The notes under the pieces: generated by a model
The model's input: the letters and a program-made list of their open reading frames with translations, nothing else
Database searches by the model: none
What the model was told of the DNA's origin: nothing
Program-made: the position numbers and the translations under genes
Assembly: GCF_040436345.1 (NCBI RefSeq)
Contig: NC_133230.1
Coordinates: 6,283,297 to 6,347,296, forward strand
Source of the DNA: Pagrus major
Lineage: Eukaryota; Chordata; Actinopteri; Spariformes; Sparidae
DNA length: 64,000 bases
Direction of reading: 5' to 3'
In this document: piece by piece, positions 12,601-23,128 of the stretch
How positions within the stretch are numbered: position 1 is the stretch's first letter
Layout: every line of letters starts with the position of its first letter

Positions 12601-15600
12601 CTAAGGTCCTGGGCTCAGCGAGAGATTGAGGTCTGCTCTGCTGATCCCTGAGTCGGTCAATCTCTTCTTTCAAATGACTGTTGTCCTCCTTCATCCCTCC
12701 CAACTGTTTCTCCTTTTCCTCTAGCACCTGTTTGAGAGCTTCTGCTTCCTTCGTTATAACCGTAATTTTGTTCTCCATCTCCATCTGCAAGTCAGAAGCG
12801 TTTTGTTTTAAAGTCTCCGTGAAGGCATCCTTCTCCTGCAGTAAATCTGTTAGCTGCTTCTGCCCTGCAACTGTGATCGAAAGCATCTCATTGGTGTCTC
12901 TGTGGTCAGACGCCACCTGCTCCATGTCTCTCTTCAGCTGAGCTATCTCCATCTCTTTCTCCTGGTTGAGTTTGATGGCTCGCTCATGCTCCATCTGCAA
13001 AGCGGAGGCATCCATGGAGCGAGCTCGAGTCAACTCTTCGATGGTCTGCTGGTACTGTTTTGACTGTTGTGTTATTTTGCTCTCAGCCTGCCTCAACTCG
13101 CCCTCTAGTTGAGTTTTCTCCAGCTTCAGCGCTTCGATACGAGTGTCCTTCTCCCGTACTGTCCTGTTCAGAGATGCCTGGCTTTCCTTCATCTGTTTTG
13201 TTAGTCCTGTACTTTTACTCAGAGCCTGCTCACTCTCCTCTTTCAACCTTCTGTTCTCCATTTTCAGCTCATAGTCCTCAGACATCACCTTCTCCTGGGA
13301 GCTCCTCGTCTCATCCAGTTCTCTCCTGAGGTCTGACAACTCCCTCTCCTTCCCTGCTAGCATCTCGTGAGCTCCCTGTACCTCAGTTCCTCTATCTCCA
13401 GCCTGATCTCGCTCTGCTTTGGCAGCAGACAGTTGCTCCTCTCTCTCCTGTAAAGTCTTCTTCAGCTCTGTGATTTCTCTACGTGCCTCCCTGTTATGCT
13501 CCTGTGCCTGTCCCAGTTTGTCCTTTAGCTCCTTCACTGATCCTTCCAACTGCTGTTTGCCCATATGCAGGTCGTTAAGGGTGAAGGCGCTCTGGCTAAT
13601 TTTCTCTTTTTGGGTCTCCAGCTCTTGCTTCAGTGTCTCATTCTTGTCTTTGGTTGTGTTCAGCTCGGCATTCAGACTCGTCAGTTCTGCCTCTGCCTTC
13701 TTCAGCTGCCCCTTCACAGAGATCATATGCTAGAGACAGAATAAGTAGAAAGAAAACACAAAATTATAAGTCATTACTTTTTTTTTTAATTGTCAGGGGT
13801 TTCCATCTTTAACGATAACAATATATATATATATACATTCATTATTTTATAGTCTTATTCTACGCTTTATAAAACACTCGGTAATTGATACAAGTGCTAT
13901 ATAAAAAAAACTTTATTATTATTATACAACATTAACAAAGACAAGAGGCCACAGTTGTCAATCAGACCTGTGTTGCGTCCTGGTTCTGTCGGTCAAGTTC
14001 CTCCAGCTCGGACATCAGGGTGTCTCGTTCCTCCTCTGTGATTCTGAGGGCCTTTTCTCTCCTCTCCAGCTCTGCCCGCATATCCTCTAAAGCCTCTGAT
14101 TCACCAGACTCAGTTTCATTATTGCTAACTATTTGGTCCTCAGCCATCTTTAGTCTTTCTTGGAGATTCAGCTGTGAAAAGAAAACCACAAAAATGAAGG
14201 ATTACACTGCAGGATTTTTTTATGTAACCCAAAAGAAATCAGTTATCTAAACTGTGTACAGTACATGTCCCATTATTAAAATGTATTTAGACAGTAATTG
14301 TGTCAATAAGCTATTACAGATATTTTGAGCAGTGTCTGGTGAAAATAATCAGATCCCATCAGATAAACAAACCTTGTCTTGTTCCAGGACTTCCTTTTCT
14401 TGTCTCAACGTCCCAATAATAGTGTTCAGTTCTAAGATGTCAGCATGCTCAACTTCTTCCTTTGGTTCTGCCTGATTATCACAGGTTAGAGAAGTCATTA
14501 AACTACACCGATACAGACTTTATAAATCTTGAACATGTTGTCTGATTTATGATTTATATTCACACTTACTGCCGCCAGGCTATTCAGTCTCTCTATTTCT
14601 TTTTCTGAGGCTGGAAGGTAGAAATTTTAGTTACTATGCAGGATAATAATAAAGGAAAACAACCAATGTTGTTAGGAGGGAGTCAATATTCTGTGTCTGT
14701 GCAATATTGATTTGAGGTTGAGCTGGATTCAAAATGAATGACAGTATACCTGCAAGGTTTTTCCTCAACACTTGTATCTCGTGCTCTAGCTGGACTTTCT
14801 GCAGAGACTTCCCCTCCTGCTCTTGCACTCGTGTCTGAAGCTCAGTGACGGAGTCCTGCAGCCGTGTGTAGTTCTGCAGCAGCCCGGCGTTTTCTTCCAG
14901 GGCATCGTCTCTCTCCAGCTGCAGCGAGGCCTCTTTCCTCTGTGCTTCCTCCAGACTGGCAGACAGCTCGGCCAGCTGCTTCTCCCACTGATCTGCAGCT
15001 TCCTGCAGAGAGCTTATGGTTTTCTGGAGTTCTGGCACCTTGGAGGAATCTGATGGAGAAGTGGGCTGACTTCCACCTGGATAGAAGAATTTGGAAAAGG
15101 TTCATTTTTTGCCTGAGTAGAAACACTGACTGGAAGGGATTTGTCACAGTTATTGTAATGCATTAGACAAAGATGACATTTGGTCTCGCAATTTTGGTTA
15201 AAGCTGACCTTTGTGAGTATAAAGCACCGCTACATTTTGGATCTTAAAGCCACAGTAAAATCTCTGAATTTCCTACAACTACTAAGTATAAAGTTAGACT
15301 AACCACTCTGAATCTGTTCCTCCAGCTCCTCTATCCTCTCCTCGTACTCTGCTAACTCGTCTCTGTGTCGTCGTGTGATGTCAGCCATCTTCTGCCGCTG
15401 GGCGTCCTGCACAGCAGCCAGTTCATGCTGGTGTTCATCCACCTCACGACTCATCTCTTCTCGCAGATCCTGTTCCGGAGCAGCAATAGGGTCAATACTG
15501 ACATAGTCTACGTAGCAAACAGTTACTTATTTACATTAGTATCCATTTGCCAGCTTGGCAGGTAGTTTATCAGAGCTACTTGTACTGAAAACAGCTGCCT

Positions 15601-15912
15601 GACACTGATGAAAGCGGTCAGAGAGAAACAGTAAAGATATGGGCTGTGCATCTGAAAGACACTATAAACCTCCACAGAGCCAAGAGGAACTTCAAGGTAA
15701 GGTAAAACACACACCCCCATGCACATACATAGTCATTTAATTCATTGTTAATATAAAAACATATTAATTATAGCAGCTTTAAGATTTTGGTTCTCACATA
15801 AAATCTAATTTATTCTGGCAAAAATGAAAAAATTCACCTTGATAGTTCTTTGAAGTTTGAGAATCTCACCCTGGTCGCCGCTACCAGCTCCTGCTGCTGT
15901 TGATGTCTGAAA

Positions 15913-15944
<32 letters not shown>

Positions 15945-18900
15945 TAAATAAATAAATATATACATACATACATTCATAAAGATCCAGGTTAAACTCCCTG
16001 TACCTTCTCTCCTTCTACATCATGAAATTCTCACCGTCATTACCTGAGACAGTCGCCTCCAGTGAGCCACCTCCGACTCCAGACGCATGACCTCTGTCGA
16101 CAGCCGGTTGATCTCCTGCTGCGACCAGATGACGTCACTGAGGTCCATCTCATCGCCGTGGAAGCCCTGATGGGACCCTGAGGACTGTGGCATGAAAGAG
16201 GAAGCAGAAGAGGAGGTAGTGGTTGAGGAAGCAGTGGTGACTGGTAGCAATGCGGGACCGATGGAGGCGGACTGAGCCGAATGCTGCAGCTTCTGATATT
16301 CTTCCTGAAGTCCACTCTGCCGAGCCTTCAGGTGACTGATCTCCACCTGGGAACAGACACAAACAAATACTAGGACCCTGTTATATCACTAACATGAGCT
16401 TCAAATCCATATTCTGTCTTGACAAGATGTGATTGTTTATTGGATGTGTTGACTCCAAATGGCATTTAGTTATCTAAATATAGGTGGTTATTGGGATTGG
16501 GAAAGAAATGTGCGTACATCTTTCTGTTGCAGGAGGGTTCTGTACTCTGCAGACTGTGCTTTATTCTGGATCTCGGATGCCTCCAGCTTCTCCTCGAGCT
16601 CGGCATAGAGCTTTCTTAGTCTGTCATACTGCAAAAAAAGAGAGAGGGAAGGGAGAGAAACAAATACTATGATTTTAACTGCATTTCATTTTACAGGACA
16701 AAAAAAAAAAAACGAGGCAGAGAAATGTGACTGCATTTCACAGCACAACGGCAGCAGCTGTTTTTGTCTCTTGTTTCCATCACTGCATTTTTGTTTCTTT
16801 CAAAATATATGCATGATCATTTCCAAAAAGTCTGTTTCTTCCTGTCCAGATGTACATGTTGAAAAAGGAGTTTCCAAACAACAGTTTTCAAAAAAGAAAA
16901 TCAATTTTCAGTGACCTAAAACGCTGTTACGTGTGTACAAAAGTCCAAAACTCTTAGAAAACCTTCGTCTTCAGAAATACCCATGTACATGTGGACAGGG
17001 CCATAGTGGAACAAATCCATTTTTAATGTTATTAGTTACAGCTGTGGTCTTCCTGCGGTGGTGGTGAGAAAGGCAGGTAGTTTTACCCCTTGACAAAGAA
17101 TCTCACCTCAGATTTCTGAGTGGTGAACGAAGCCTCGACTTCAGCCAACTTAGAATTGGACACCTGCAGCTCTGTGACAGCATCTGCAGTTACATGGAAA
17201 AGAGCATTGAACATATCAAGATACGCACAAGTCATAATTCTTAACAAGTCAATGGAAAAACATCAACAATGTTTACAAGTAACAAAATTATGCGTCTAAA
17301 ACTAGTGGAGGTAACCGTTGAATGTAGACATAATCAACAAGAGTAGCTTAGTATTTTATTTAGCTTTCTGGTGACATTAATCTCAAAATGAGAAATGCTT
17401 TTTAGGTTTATGTGATATGACACACAGCACATTCGGGAGACACTAACTGGTGACTCTGTTTCCTTCACTATCTTAGTCACACACTCGCACATGGACCTGC
17501 TTAACCCGGCTCACATGACAAACAAACATGCATGGCTGACCATGCCAACATTTCTGGAGATCTTGCGATGTAATCTTAACAGCTGGAGGAAGCTCAGCCA
17601 ACACACAACATTCCTTTGTACACAAATTAAACTGAAGTCTAGAGGCAAAGCTACTTCCATTTAATATCCTCTCTTTGTTATTAAAAAAATACTAAAAAGA
17701 CAGATTTGGGTCTGACATGATGAGTGGTTCACAGCTGCTCCCTACTCAGTGATAAGAAATCATACTTTTGGTTTTTGATTTGAGTTGTGAGTTGGAGATC
17801 TGCGGCCAAAGTTCTCTTCACGTCAATGCTTTATCACTCATTTTCTGTTTGCTTCGGACTGATTGTCCCTTTGAGTTTAATCGATCAAATATGATGGAGC
17901 GCTTCGGATAGGAGCTAAAAATTTAATCAGGTTTTGATTTCAGAAAATACTCATGAGCTCAGACTAAGGTTTGGTCCTGGTGGCAACATCAATCCAAGCT
18001 AGTCGGTGACTTGCTATTGAATTAACAATCAGGGATCAGCATTTCAAAGGGAATACCGCTACTTTTTTCTGCTTTTTTGATTTGATCAGGAAGCAAAGAA
18101 GAAACAAAACAATGAAGCCTATGATCTGTGTTCTCATCAGGCTGTCAGCAGCTCCACTGACAATGAGGGAATGACTACATTGACAAAGAATGTCAGCTTG
18201 AGATTTTCCTCACCGTTATCTTTTATTTTGAACTTTAACTTCAAAGTTGTAACAGGTAAAAATGCTGACTAGTACAATTCAAAATCTTTCACCAGTCTTT
18301 TAAAACAAAGACTTCTGGTGGGTTACATTCAAAAGTAGAAGAGACACATAATTAACCCACGCTACAGGTACCTGCACATGCATCAGGTTAAACAGGAAAC
18401 AGAAACCAGTTTAAATAAACAGGGATCAAGAACAATAATACTATTTCAAATTAAAGCAACTATTGTTTCGTGCATTTTTAAAAAGAAGTAAGAGCTCTTC
18501 AGTCTGGTTTCCAAGTTCATTTTCTAGCACTTTAAACTAAAGCGATCCTGACAGGAAAAAGTCCTGTGGGTTTCTGTTGAAAATAATAATAATGTATAAT
18601 CCTGTGTGTCCAGCACAGAAGTGGAACTAGCTGCAAATGTCTAGCCTTTCTACTTAAAAATCTGCACTGGGCATTTAAGACTGATAGTTTAATGTAGTGC
18701 AGAGGTGGTGTGGAAAAGGCAGAATACCTAAAGTCACCACAAACTGTAAATTTAACTGTACAACTGCATTCTTAAATAACTAGAAGTCATTCGGAGAGAT
18801 GCTGTAATTCAAATCTGTGGACACAGTTATAAAATACTGAGGCGATTCACAGTCAGAGGTACATTTTCTAGCTTACTGCTAATGAAATAGTTTGAGGGCA

Positions 18901-20591
18901 AAACTTGAGCAAACATTCCTGCGATAAAGGCAGTCAGACTCTCCTTCAGTGTCTACAGAGCGACCATACAAAAGGGAGTTCCCAATGTTATAATGTTTAT
19001 GAACGTGTAATAAAAACAAGAATATCTTTCAAACAAAGCAGTAGTTTACATTAATCAACTCATCATCACTAATTTGTTACGTTAAGTCTGTTTTTGCCTT
19101 TAACTGAGTCAGTTGTTTACTGCAGTCACATTTTTCTTATACTGGGATATGAGACACATGTTTTATTAATGCAATAACATCATTGTAATAGAGAAATGTT
19201 TGCAACTTATTTCACTATAAATGACAGAGATCTCTTTAAAAATGGACACTGATAACTCTAATAAGGCACCTGGAGTATGACACAGTTGCTACATAATGTT
19301 CATTTTTTGTAGAAACTGTTTTGCTGAGGTCATTTAAGAAGATGTAGTTTGAGGAACTGTTGAACTGCATTGTGTTGCACTGTGAGGTGTTTGAATACTA
19401 AGTCTATATGCATAGATGTGAATGGGATGAACAAAATGTTAACCACAACTCTCAGTTTCAACAAAAACAGAACATTATAGCCTTCATAAAGGTCAAATCT
19501 ACTTTAGGGCCGTCATATTGTTGCGTTTACGGCTGCACAATATGGTAAAAATAAATCATAATGTGATTCATTTGACAGATATTTCGATTGCGATGTGATT
19601 CAGGATTAGTGAATCCTCTGCAGTACTAAAGTACTTTGATTAAATGTGCAACCCTTAATGACTTATTGACCGTTATTTTTAGCTAGGTTGTATCTTGTAA
19701 ACTGGCAACTCAGTGTATGTCTTAAGTCTGTTGAGGATCTTCCAGTTTATGGAGATTTGTTCATGTAGTTTGTAGATTTTTGCGGCGACATAAGTGGTTT
19801 TGCACGCATGCAGTTTCTCTTTTAAACAGTCTTTCGCTGCTCAGAGTAGTGGACGAGCTTTTTCCTTGTCACGACTGAAATTTGCTTCCAATTATGGTAG
19901 TTACACATCTGCAAAGTTTCCTTAAGACCAAGATCTTTTAGATGTCAGGGTTTTCTACTTGGCAGGGACAATGGAAACACCAGCCAGCCAATATTTATAC
20001 ATGTGTGTTATGATTGTTTTCCACACTGTCTAGCTGTTTTTCATTTCACTTACAGCAGGACACCCAAACCTCTTTGGTAGTTTTCCACTTACTGGATCCT
20101 TTATTTTAGAGATTGCAGCACTGCTCAGTATAATTCTCACTTTTTCTCTGTTTTGAGGAGACATTTGCCTTCAAAGACAGCCTACATATCTTTATATTCT
20201 TCCTAAAGACGAGCATTGGTTTTATTTTACAACCAGCTAGTTGGGTAAACCTGGGAACCTGAAGGCATCTTTAGTAGGTGTTTTATTTGAGGTGGTTGCA
20301 CTGGATCTGTCAGTCAGCTGATGCAAATGTTTACAAAACACACACACTGCTATTATCAACCAGAAACATGCATTTCAACAACTTCTGATGTCGTCTGAGA
20401 GCTAAAGATGCGGCTAACCAAAAAAGGATTAAAAACAGGGACACAGACTTACCTCCAACTTCCTCCACCCCTTCCAGTAGCATGTCTTTGGTAAAGTTTG
20501 ATATCTGCCCGGTGAAAGAGGACAGGCTCCCACCGACCTGGCCCAGAGACTGGCCGAGGCCGGAGCCGATTCCTCCCAGCCACGATGACAT
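3692..20591 (-). CDS. trip11: thyroid receptor interactor 11 / Golgi tether GMAP-210
   Basis: GMAP-210 is a long coiled-coil tether of the cis-Golgi that captures small curved vesicles. Coding exons: 20591-20453, 17183-17107, 16628-16518, 16346-16044, 15906-15838, 15469-15304, 15076-14750, 14604-14570, 14471-14373, 14171-13968, 13729-10697, 10512-10372, 10226-10033, 9808-9645, 9476-9373, 9200-9101, 7694-7613, 6975-6861, 5090-4968, 4164-4020, 3906-3692. All phases join, giving 5946 nt or 1981 aa (human 1979). The N-terminus [18 protein letters not shown] is the curvature-sensing ALPS helix. Heptad-rich coiled coil fills roughly residues 50-1750, and 1011 codons sit in one giant exon. Residues about 1756-1821 ([12 protein letters not shown] and following) are the ARF1-binding GRAB domain. 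The C-terminus is KDLLKQ. Intron 14 starts with GC instead of GT (CAAG before GCAAGT). It lies next to fbln5, as in human 14q32. Confidence 0.96.
5091..6860 (-). other. trip11: trip11 intron 18, nothing coding seen
   Basis: An intron of about 1.8 kb lies between the GRAB exon and the penultimate C-terminal exons. It has a poly-A tract near 5700 and is otherwise A/T-rich without recognisable structure. The open frames within it do not resemble any family I know. Confidence 0.7.
7695..9100 (-). other. trip11: trip11 intron 16, nothing coding seen
   Basis: An intron of about 1.4 kb with plain A/T-rich sequence. No repeat family, RNA gene or extra exon was recognised. Confidence 0.7.
15907..15975. 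repeat. (TAAG)n/(TAAA)n/(TACA)n microsatellite
   Basis: A tetranucleotide array of about eight TAAG units passes into TAAA and then ATAC units. It starts only a few bases from the acceptor of trip11 coding exon 5 (first base 15906) and lies on the intron side. Length changes here would sit in the branch-point and pyrimidine-tract region of that acceptor. Confidence 0.9.
17184..20452 (-). other. trip11: trip11 intron 1 (3.3 kb), no gene seen
   Basis: This is the longest intron of the gene. It is A/T-rich and without open frames of note. One stretch near 19529-19640 resembles an old interspersed repeat. I see no nested gene, microRNA-like hairpin or strong regulatory cluster by eye, although fish first introns often carry enhancers that cannot be seen this way. 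Confidence 0.6.
19529..19640. repeat. old interspersed repeat fragment
   Basis: The stretch beginning GGCTGCACAATATGG and followed by TTGACAGATATTTCGATTG resembles a diverged fish repeat whose fresh copies, as I recall them, read GCTGCACGATAT and TTGCGATT. It is short and degenerate. The call is from memory and weak. Confidence 0.35.
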
Positions 20592-21180
20592 GTTTGAGCA
20601 GAGCTAACCCACCAAACCAAAACAAAGCAAGGCCGGAGAGAGCTGGAGGTGGTGGTGGTGGTGGGTGCTAGGCTAGCTTTGACTCCAGAGGTGACACAGT
20701 CATTAAGCTCAGCTGTAAAACTCTACACCACAAGACACGCGTTAAACTTCAAAAAATCCACTTTAATCTTCGGAAACAAAGTCTCTTTTCAGGCTGACAG
20801 ACGCTCATGTAGCAAAACAGCGCCGGCTAATAACAGCTGACGGAACTGACTGACCTGACTGGAGGAATCCGTCAAGACAAGCGAGCTAAGCGACGTTATA
20901 TCGCAGCCGAATAGATAATAATCTACCTAACTTCCTTGTGTCGCCATCCGTGCTAAGCGTGAGGTCGTATTTCCAGCAGTTTTTCAACCGGGCTAAACAA
21001 CACAGCGCCCAGAAAGTGCCACCTCAACTACAGCCATTATCAGCTCAGCGGCGGCGATGGCTGTCAGGTTTGACGTGGACACGGAGAGCGGAAGCGGTGC
21101 ATTGTGGGATACTGGAGGACCAACAGTTCGAGGTGCGTTCAAGAACCGAGAGCGCTACAACGGAGTCAGGCAAACATTTT
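20592..21180 (-). promoter_or_regulatory. trip11: trip11 5' UTR and promoter, CpG-rich
   Basis: The sequence immediately 5' of the trip11 start codon on the minus strand is G+C-richer than its flanks and rich in CG pairs, with GGCGGCGATGG near 21050. No TATA box is seen, which fits a housekeeping promoter. A strong ZNF143/Staf-type site lies at 21094-21111. A TGACGTGG half CRE-like site lies near 21071. The exact start site is unknown. Confidence 0.55.
21094..21111 (-). promoter_or_regulatory. ZNF143 (Staf) binding site
   Basis: On the minus strand this reads TATCCCACAATGCACCGC. It matches the known Staf/ZNF143 consensus TCCCAYAATGCAYYGC at every core position. ZNF143 sites are typical of TATA-less promoters of housekeeping genes. 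This one is about 500 bases 5' of the trip11 ATG, so it could lie at the core promoter if the 5' UTR is of ordinary length. Confidence 0.65.
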
Positions 21181-21303
21181 ATAGTTTTTATAGTATATAT
21201 ATCCCTCTACATATTTCTTAGGATAACGTTTTAATCTAGATGACAGTACGTGTAATATCTTCTTTTCGTGCAATATGATACGGTTCAGCAGTACATTTTG
21301 TCC

Positions 21304-21389
21304 CATCAGAAAACTTTCTTCTTCTTGTTCTTCCTGCTCTTCCTGTTCTTCTTCTTCTTCTTCTTCTTCTTCTTCTTCTTCTTCTTCCA
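21304..21389. repeat. (TTC)n microsatellite
   Basis: An interrupted then pure TTC array (GAA on the minus strand) is visible as long Phe/Ser or Glu runs in translated frames. Those frames are artefacts of the repeat, not genes. Confidence 0.95.
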
Positions 21390-21712
21390 TACAAGTTCAA
21401 TATTCCAGTCCATCCTCAGCATCAACAAACAAAACAAAATAAAACACAGCAAAACAAAACAAAGTTTAGAGGCCTGCTAATTAAAATGATTCAATTTGAT
21501 CCATTTTCCATGGAAGTCAAATATAATTTCAAATCTGTTACTCTAAAAGTGTGACATCTTTCAAGCCATTTCATTTAATAAATGTAATATTTCGCTAAAA
21601 TAATAATTAAATAGTACTAAAGTTAAGCCAAAAGGCAGTAGTATGGAAACAATCTGAAAAGACATGTTCAATAGTTTCTCCCTCACAGTCACAAAAAGAG
21701 CATCTGTTGTTA

Positions 21713-21795
21713 ACATCTTCTTCTTCTTATTATTATTATTAGTAGTAGTAGTAGTATTTGTGTTGTTTTTGTTGTTGTTTTATTTATTTATTCTC
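21713..21795. repeat. compound simple repeat (TTC, ATT, AGT, TTG, TTTA units)
   Basis: Consecutive short arrays of different trinucleotides are followed by TTTA units in the trip11-golga5 spacer. It is low-complexity DNA without further meaning. Confidence 0.85.
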
Positions 21796-22000
21796 TTACA
21801 GAGCTAGCATACAGTATTTTTATACAAATACTGCATATTTTTTAATCTTATGAGGTCAGTAAGATGACAAATGAACCTGACTACGTTTCTGAAAAAAAAT
21901 AACTAAACAGTGAGCTCAAATGATTTTTTTGGAGTGTATGTTTTTTAACCACTATTAACATTTTTATTAGAGCCTGGCCGATATTTATTTATTAATTATT

Positions 22001-22311
22001 TGAAGCGACATTATGTAGACATTGGAATTTTGTGTGATTTGGCGCCCCCACAGCTTCTCAGTGCAACACCACAGTCATAAATACAAATCCCAGGTCTGTG
22101 ACGATTTGTAAGATGTAATGTAGGTGCTAACTACAAACAAGTAACATGTATGTGACACTGTGATCCTACGCTCTCACTGAAGTGACATAGTGCAGAAACA
22201 AGTGAAAGGTGGGGCAGAGACACCATTTACTCTATTACAAGACACTGTACCATCAAATTGAATTTGAAGCTGTTATTTTAAGGTACAAAAAGTTACATAA
22301 TGTTGTTTTAA
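22001..22311. mobile_element. small non-autonomous DNA element with terminal inverted repeats
   Basis: The left end GCGACATTATGTAGACATT and the reverse complement of the right end (AACAACATTATGTAACTTTT) match closely, giving inverted termini of about 20 bases around a 310-base element. Inside is a GGCGCCCCC motif that I recall from a common fish repeat with this same ACATTATGTAACTTTTT terminus. There is no coding capacity. The transposon superfamily is not decided. Confidence 0.6.
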
Positions 22312-22603
22312 TGTTTATTCCTATAGGGACAAGTACATAGTGTAAACTGATGCCACACACCACAGCATTTATAGCCAAAGCTACTTTGCAATGCCCATCC
22401 CTAGATGGGCCTTAAAATACTTAAAACTCAACAATACATTAAAAAAGACAGTACAAACACAACCCCAGCAAAAAATAAGAAGAAAATACAAACAGAACAA
22501 TATAAAACAAGTTGTTATAATAATGCAATAAATTGAATTCAATGTGTAAAACTGGTGAAGTTCCCCTTATGTTGATTTGAGGCTGGATTATCTATTAGAA
22601 AAG

Positions 22604-22745
22604 TGCCAGTAGCTCAGTTGGTAGAGCATGCACAACATGTACAGAGGCTGTGTCCTTCTTGCAGCAGCCCAGGGTTTGAATCCCACCTGCGGCTCCTTAC
22701 TGCATGTCTTCCCTCCTCTTTCATTCCGTTTCCTGTCAAATAAAA
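22604..22745 (+). mobile_element. tRNA-derived SINE
   Basis: The head looks like a tRNA gene, with an A box in TAGCTCAGTTGGTAGAGC and a B box in GGGTTTGAATCCC. It cannot be a working tRNA: the two boxes are separated by an overlong irregular middle, and a C/T-rich tail ending in CTGTCAAATAAAA follows. This head-plus-tail layout is the common tRNA SINE of perch-like fish. It lies just downstream of the golga5 polyadenylation signal. Confidence 0.65.
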
Positions 22746-22779
22746 CAATGAAAAGGCCAAAAACAGTGCCAGGTAGTGT

Positions 22780-23128
22780 TGTTTCTTCTAACTCATTTAT
22801 TAAAAGACTCTTTTTTACATAGTGTTAAATACAATCTCTCAAGAGAACAGAGGTCTGAAAGCAGATGTATGAGAGGAACAGATGTGTGATCGTGTTTGAT
22901 TTAATGTCCTTTCAGCAGACCACCAATACAATATATCACTCTATTTATTTTAAAATCCAGTACACTTTTCAATTAAGAATGAATCAGAGGAAATGTCTTG
23001 AATTCATAGCATTTCTGTGCAAAACGTGGAGAGTCAGGACCCAGAACCCAAATTCAAGCAGCTTGTAGCATCCTTATACTGAGGGCCATATACCGGACAC
23101 CTTTAAACAACCGTTAAATTCAAGTCTT
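22780..23128 (-). other. golga5: golga5 3' untranslated region
   Basis: It extends from the golga5 stop codon to just past an AATAAA signal on the minus strand (plus 22796-22801), about 340 bases in all. No other feature was recognised in it. Confidence 0.6.

Noticed and set aside
10704-13733. Several plus-strand open frames inside the giant trip11 exon, Ser/Leu/Phe-rich
   Set aside because: They are mirror images of Glu/Gln/Lys-rich coiled-coil codons on the minus strand. None has splice or family support.
17184-20452. Search for a nested gene in trip11 intron 1
   Set aside because: No open frame, splice pair or repeat-free conserved block stood out by eye.
21166-21390. Minus-strand open frame beginning with a long Glu run
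   Set aside because: It is read through the TTC/GAA microsatellite and has no family resemblance beyond it.
22604-22690. Possible tRNA gene
   Set aside because: The middle is too long and irregular for a tRNA, and a SINE tail follows.
20592-23128. Expectation of atxn3, ndufb1 or cpsf2 next to trip11 as in human
   Set aside because: No exon of any of these was recognised between trip11 and golga5 on either strand.
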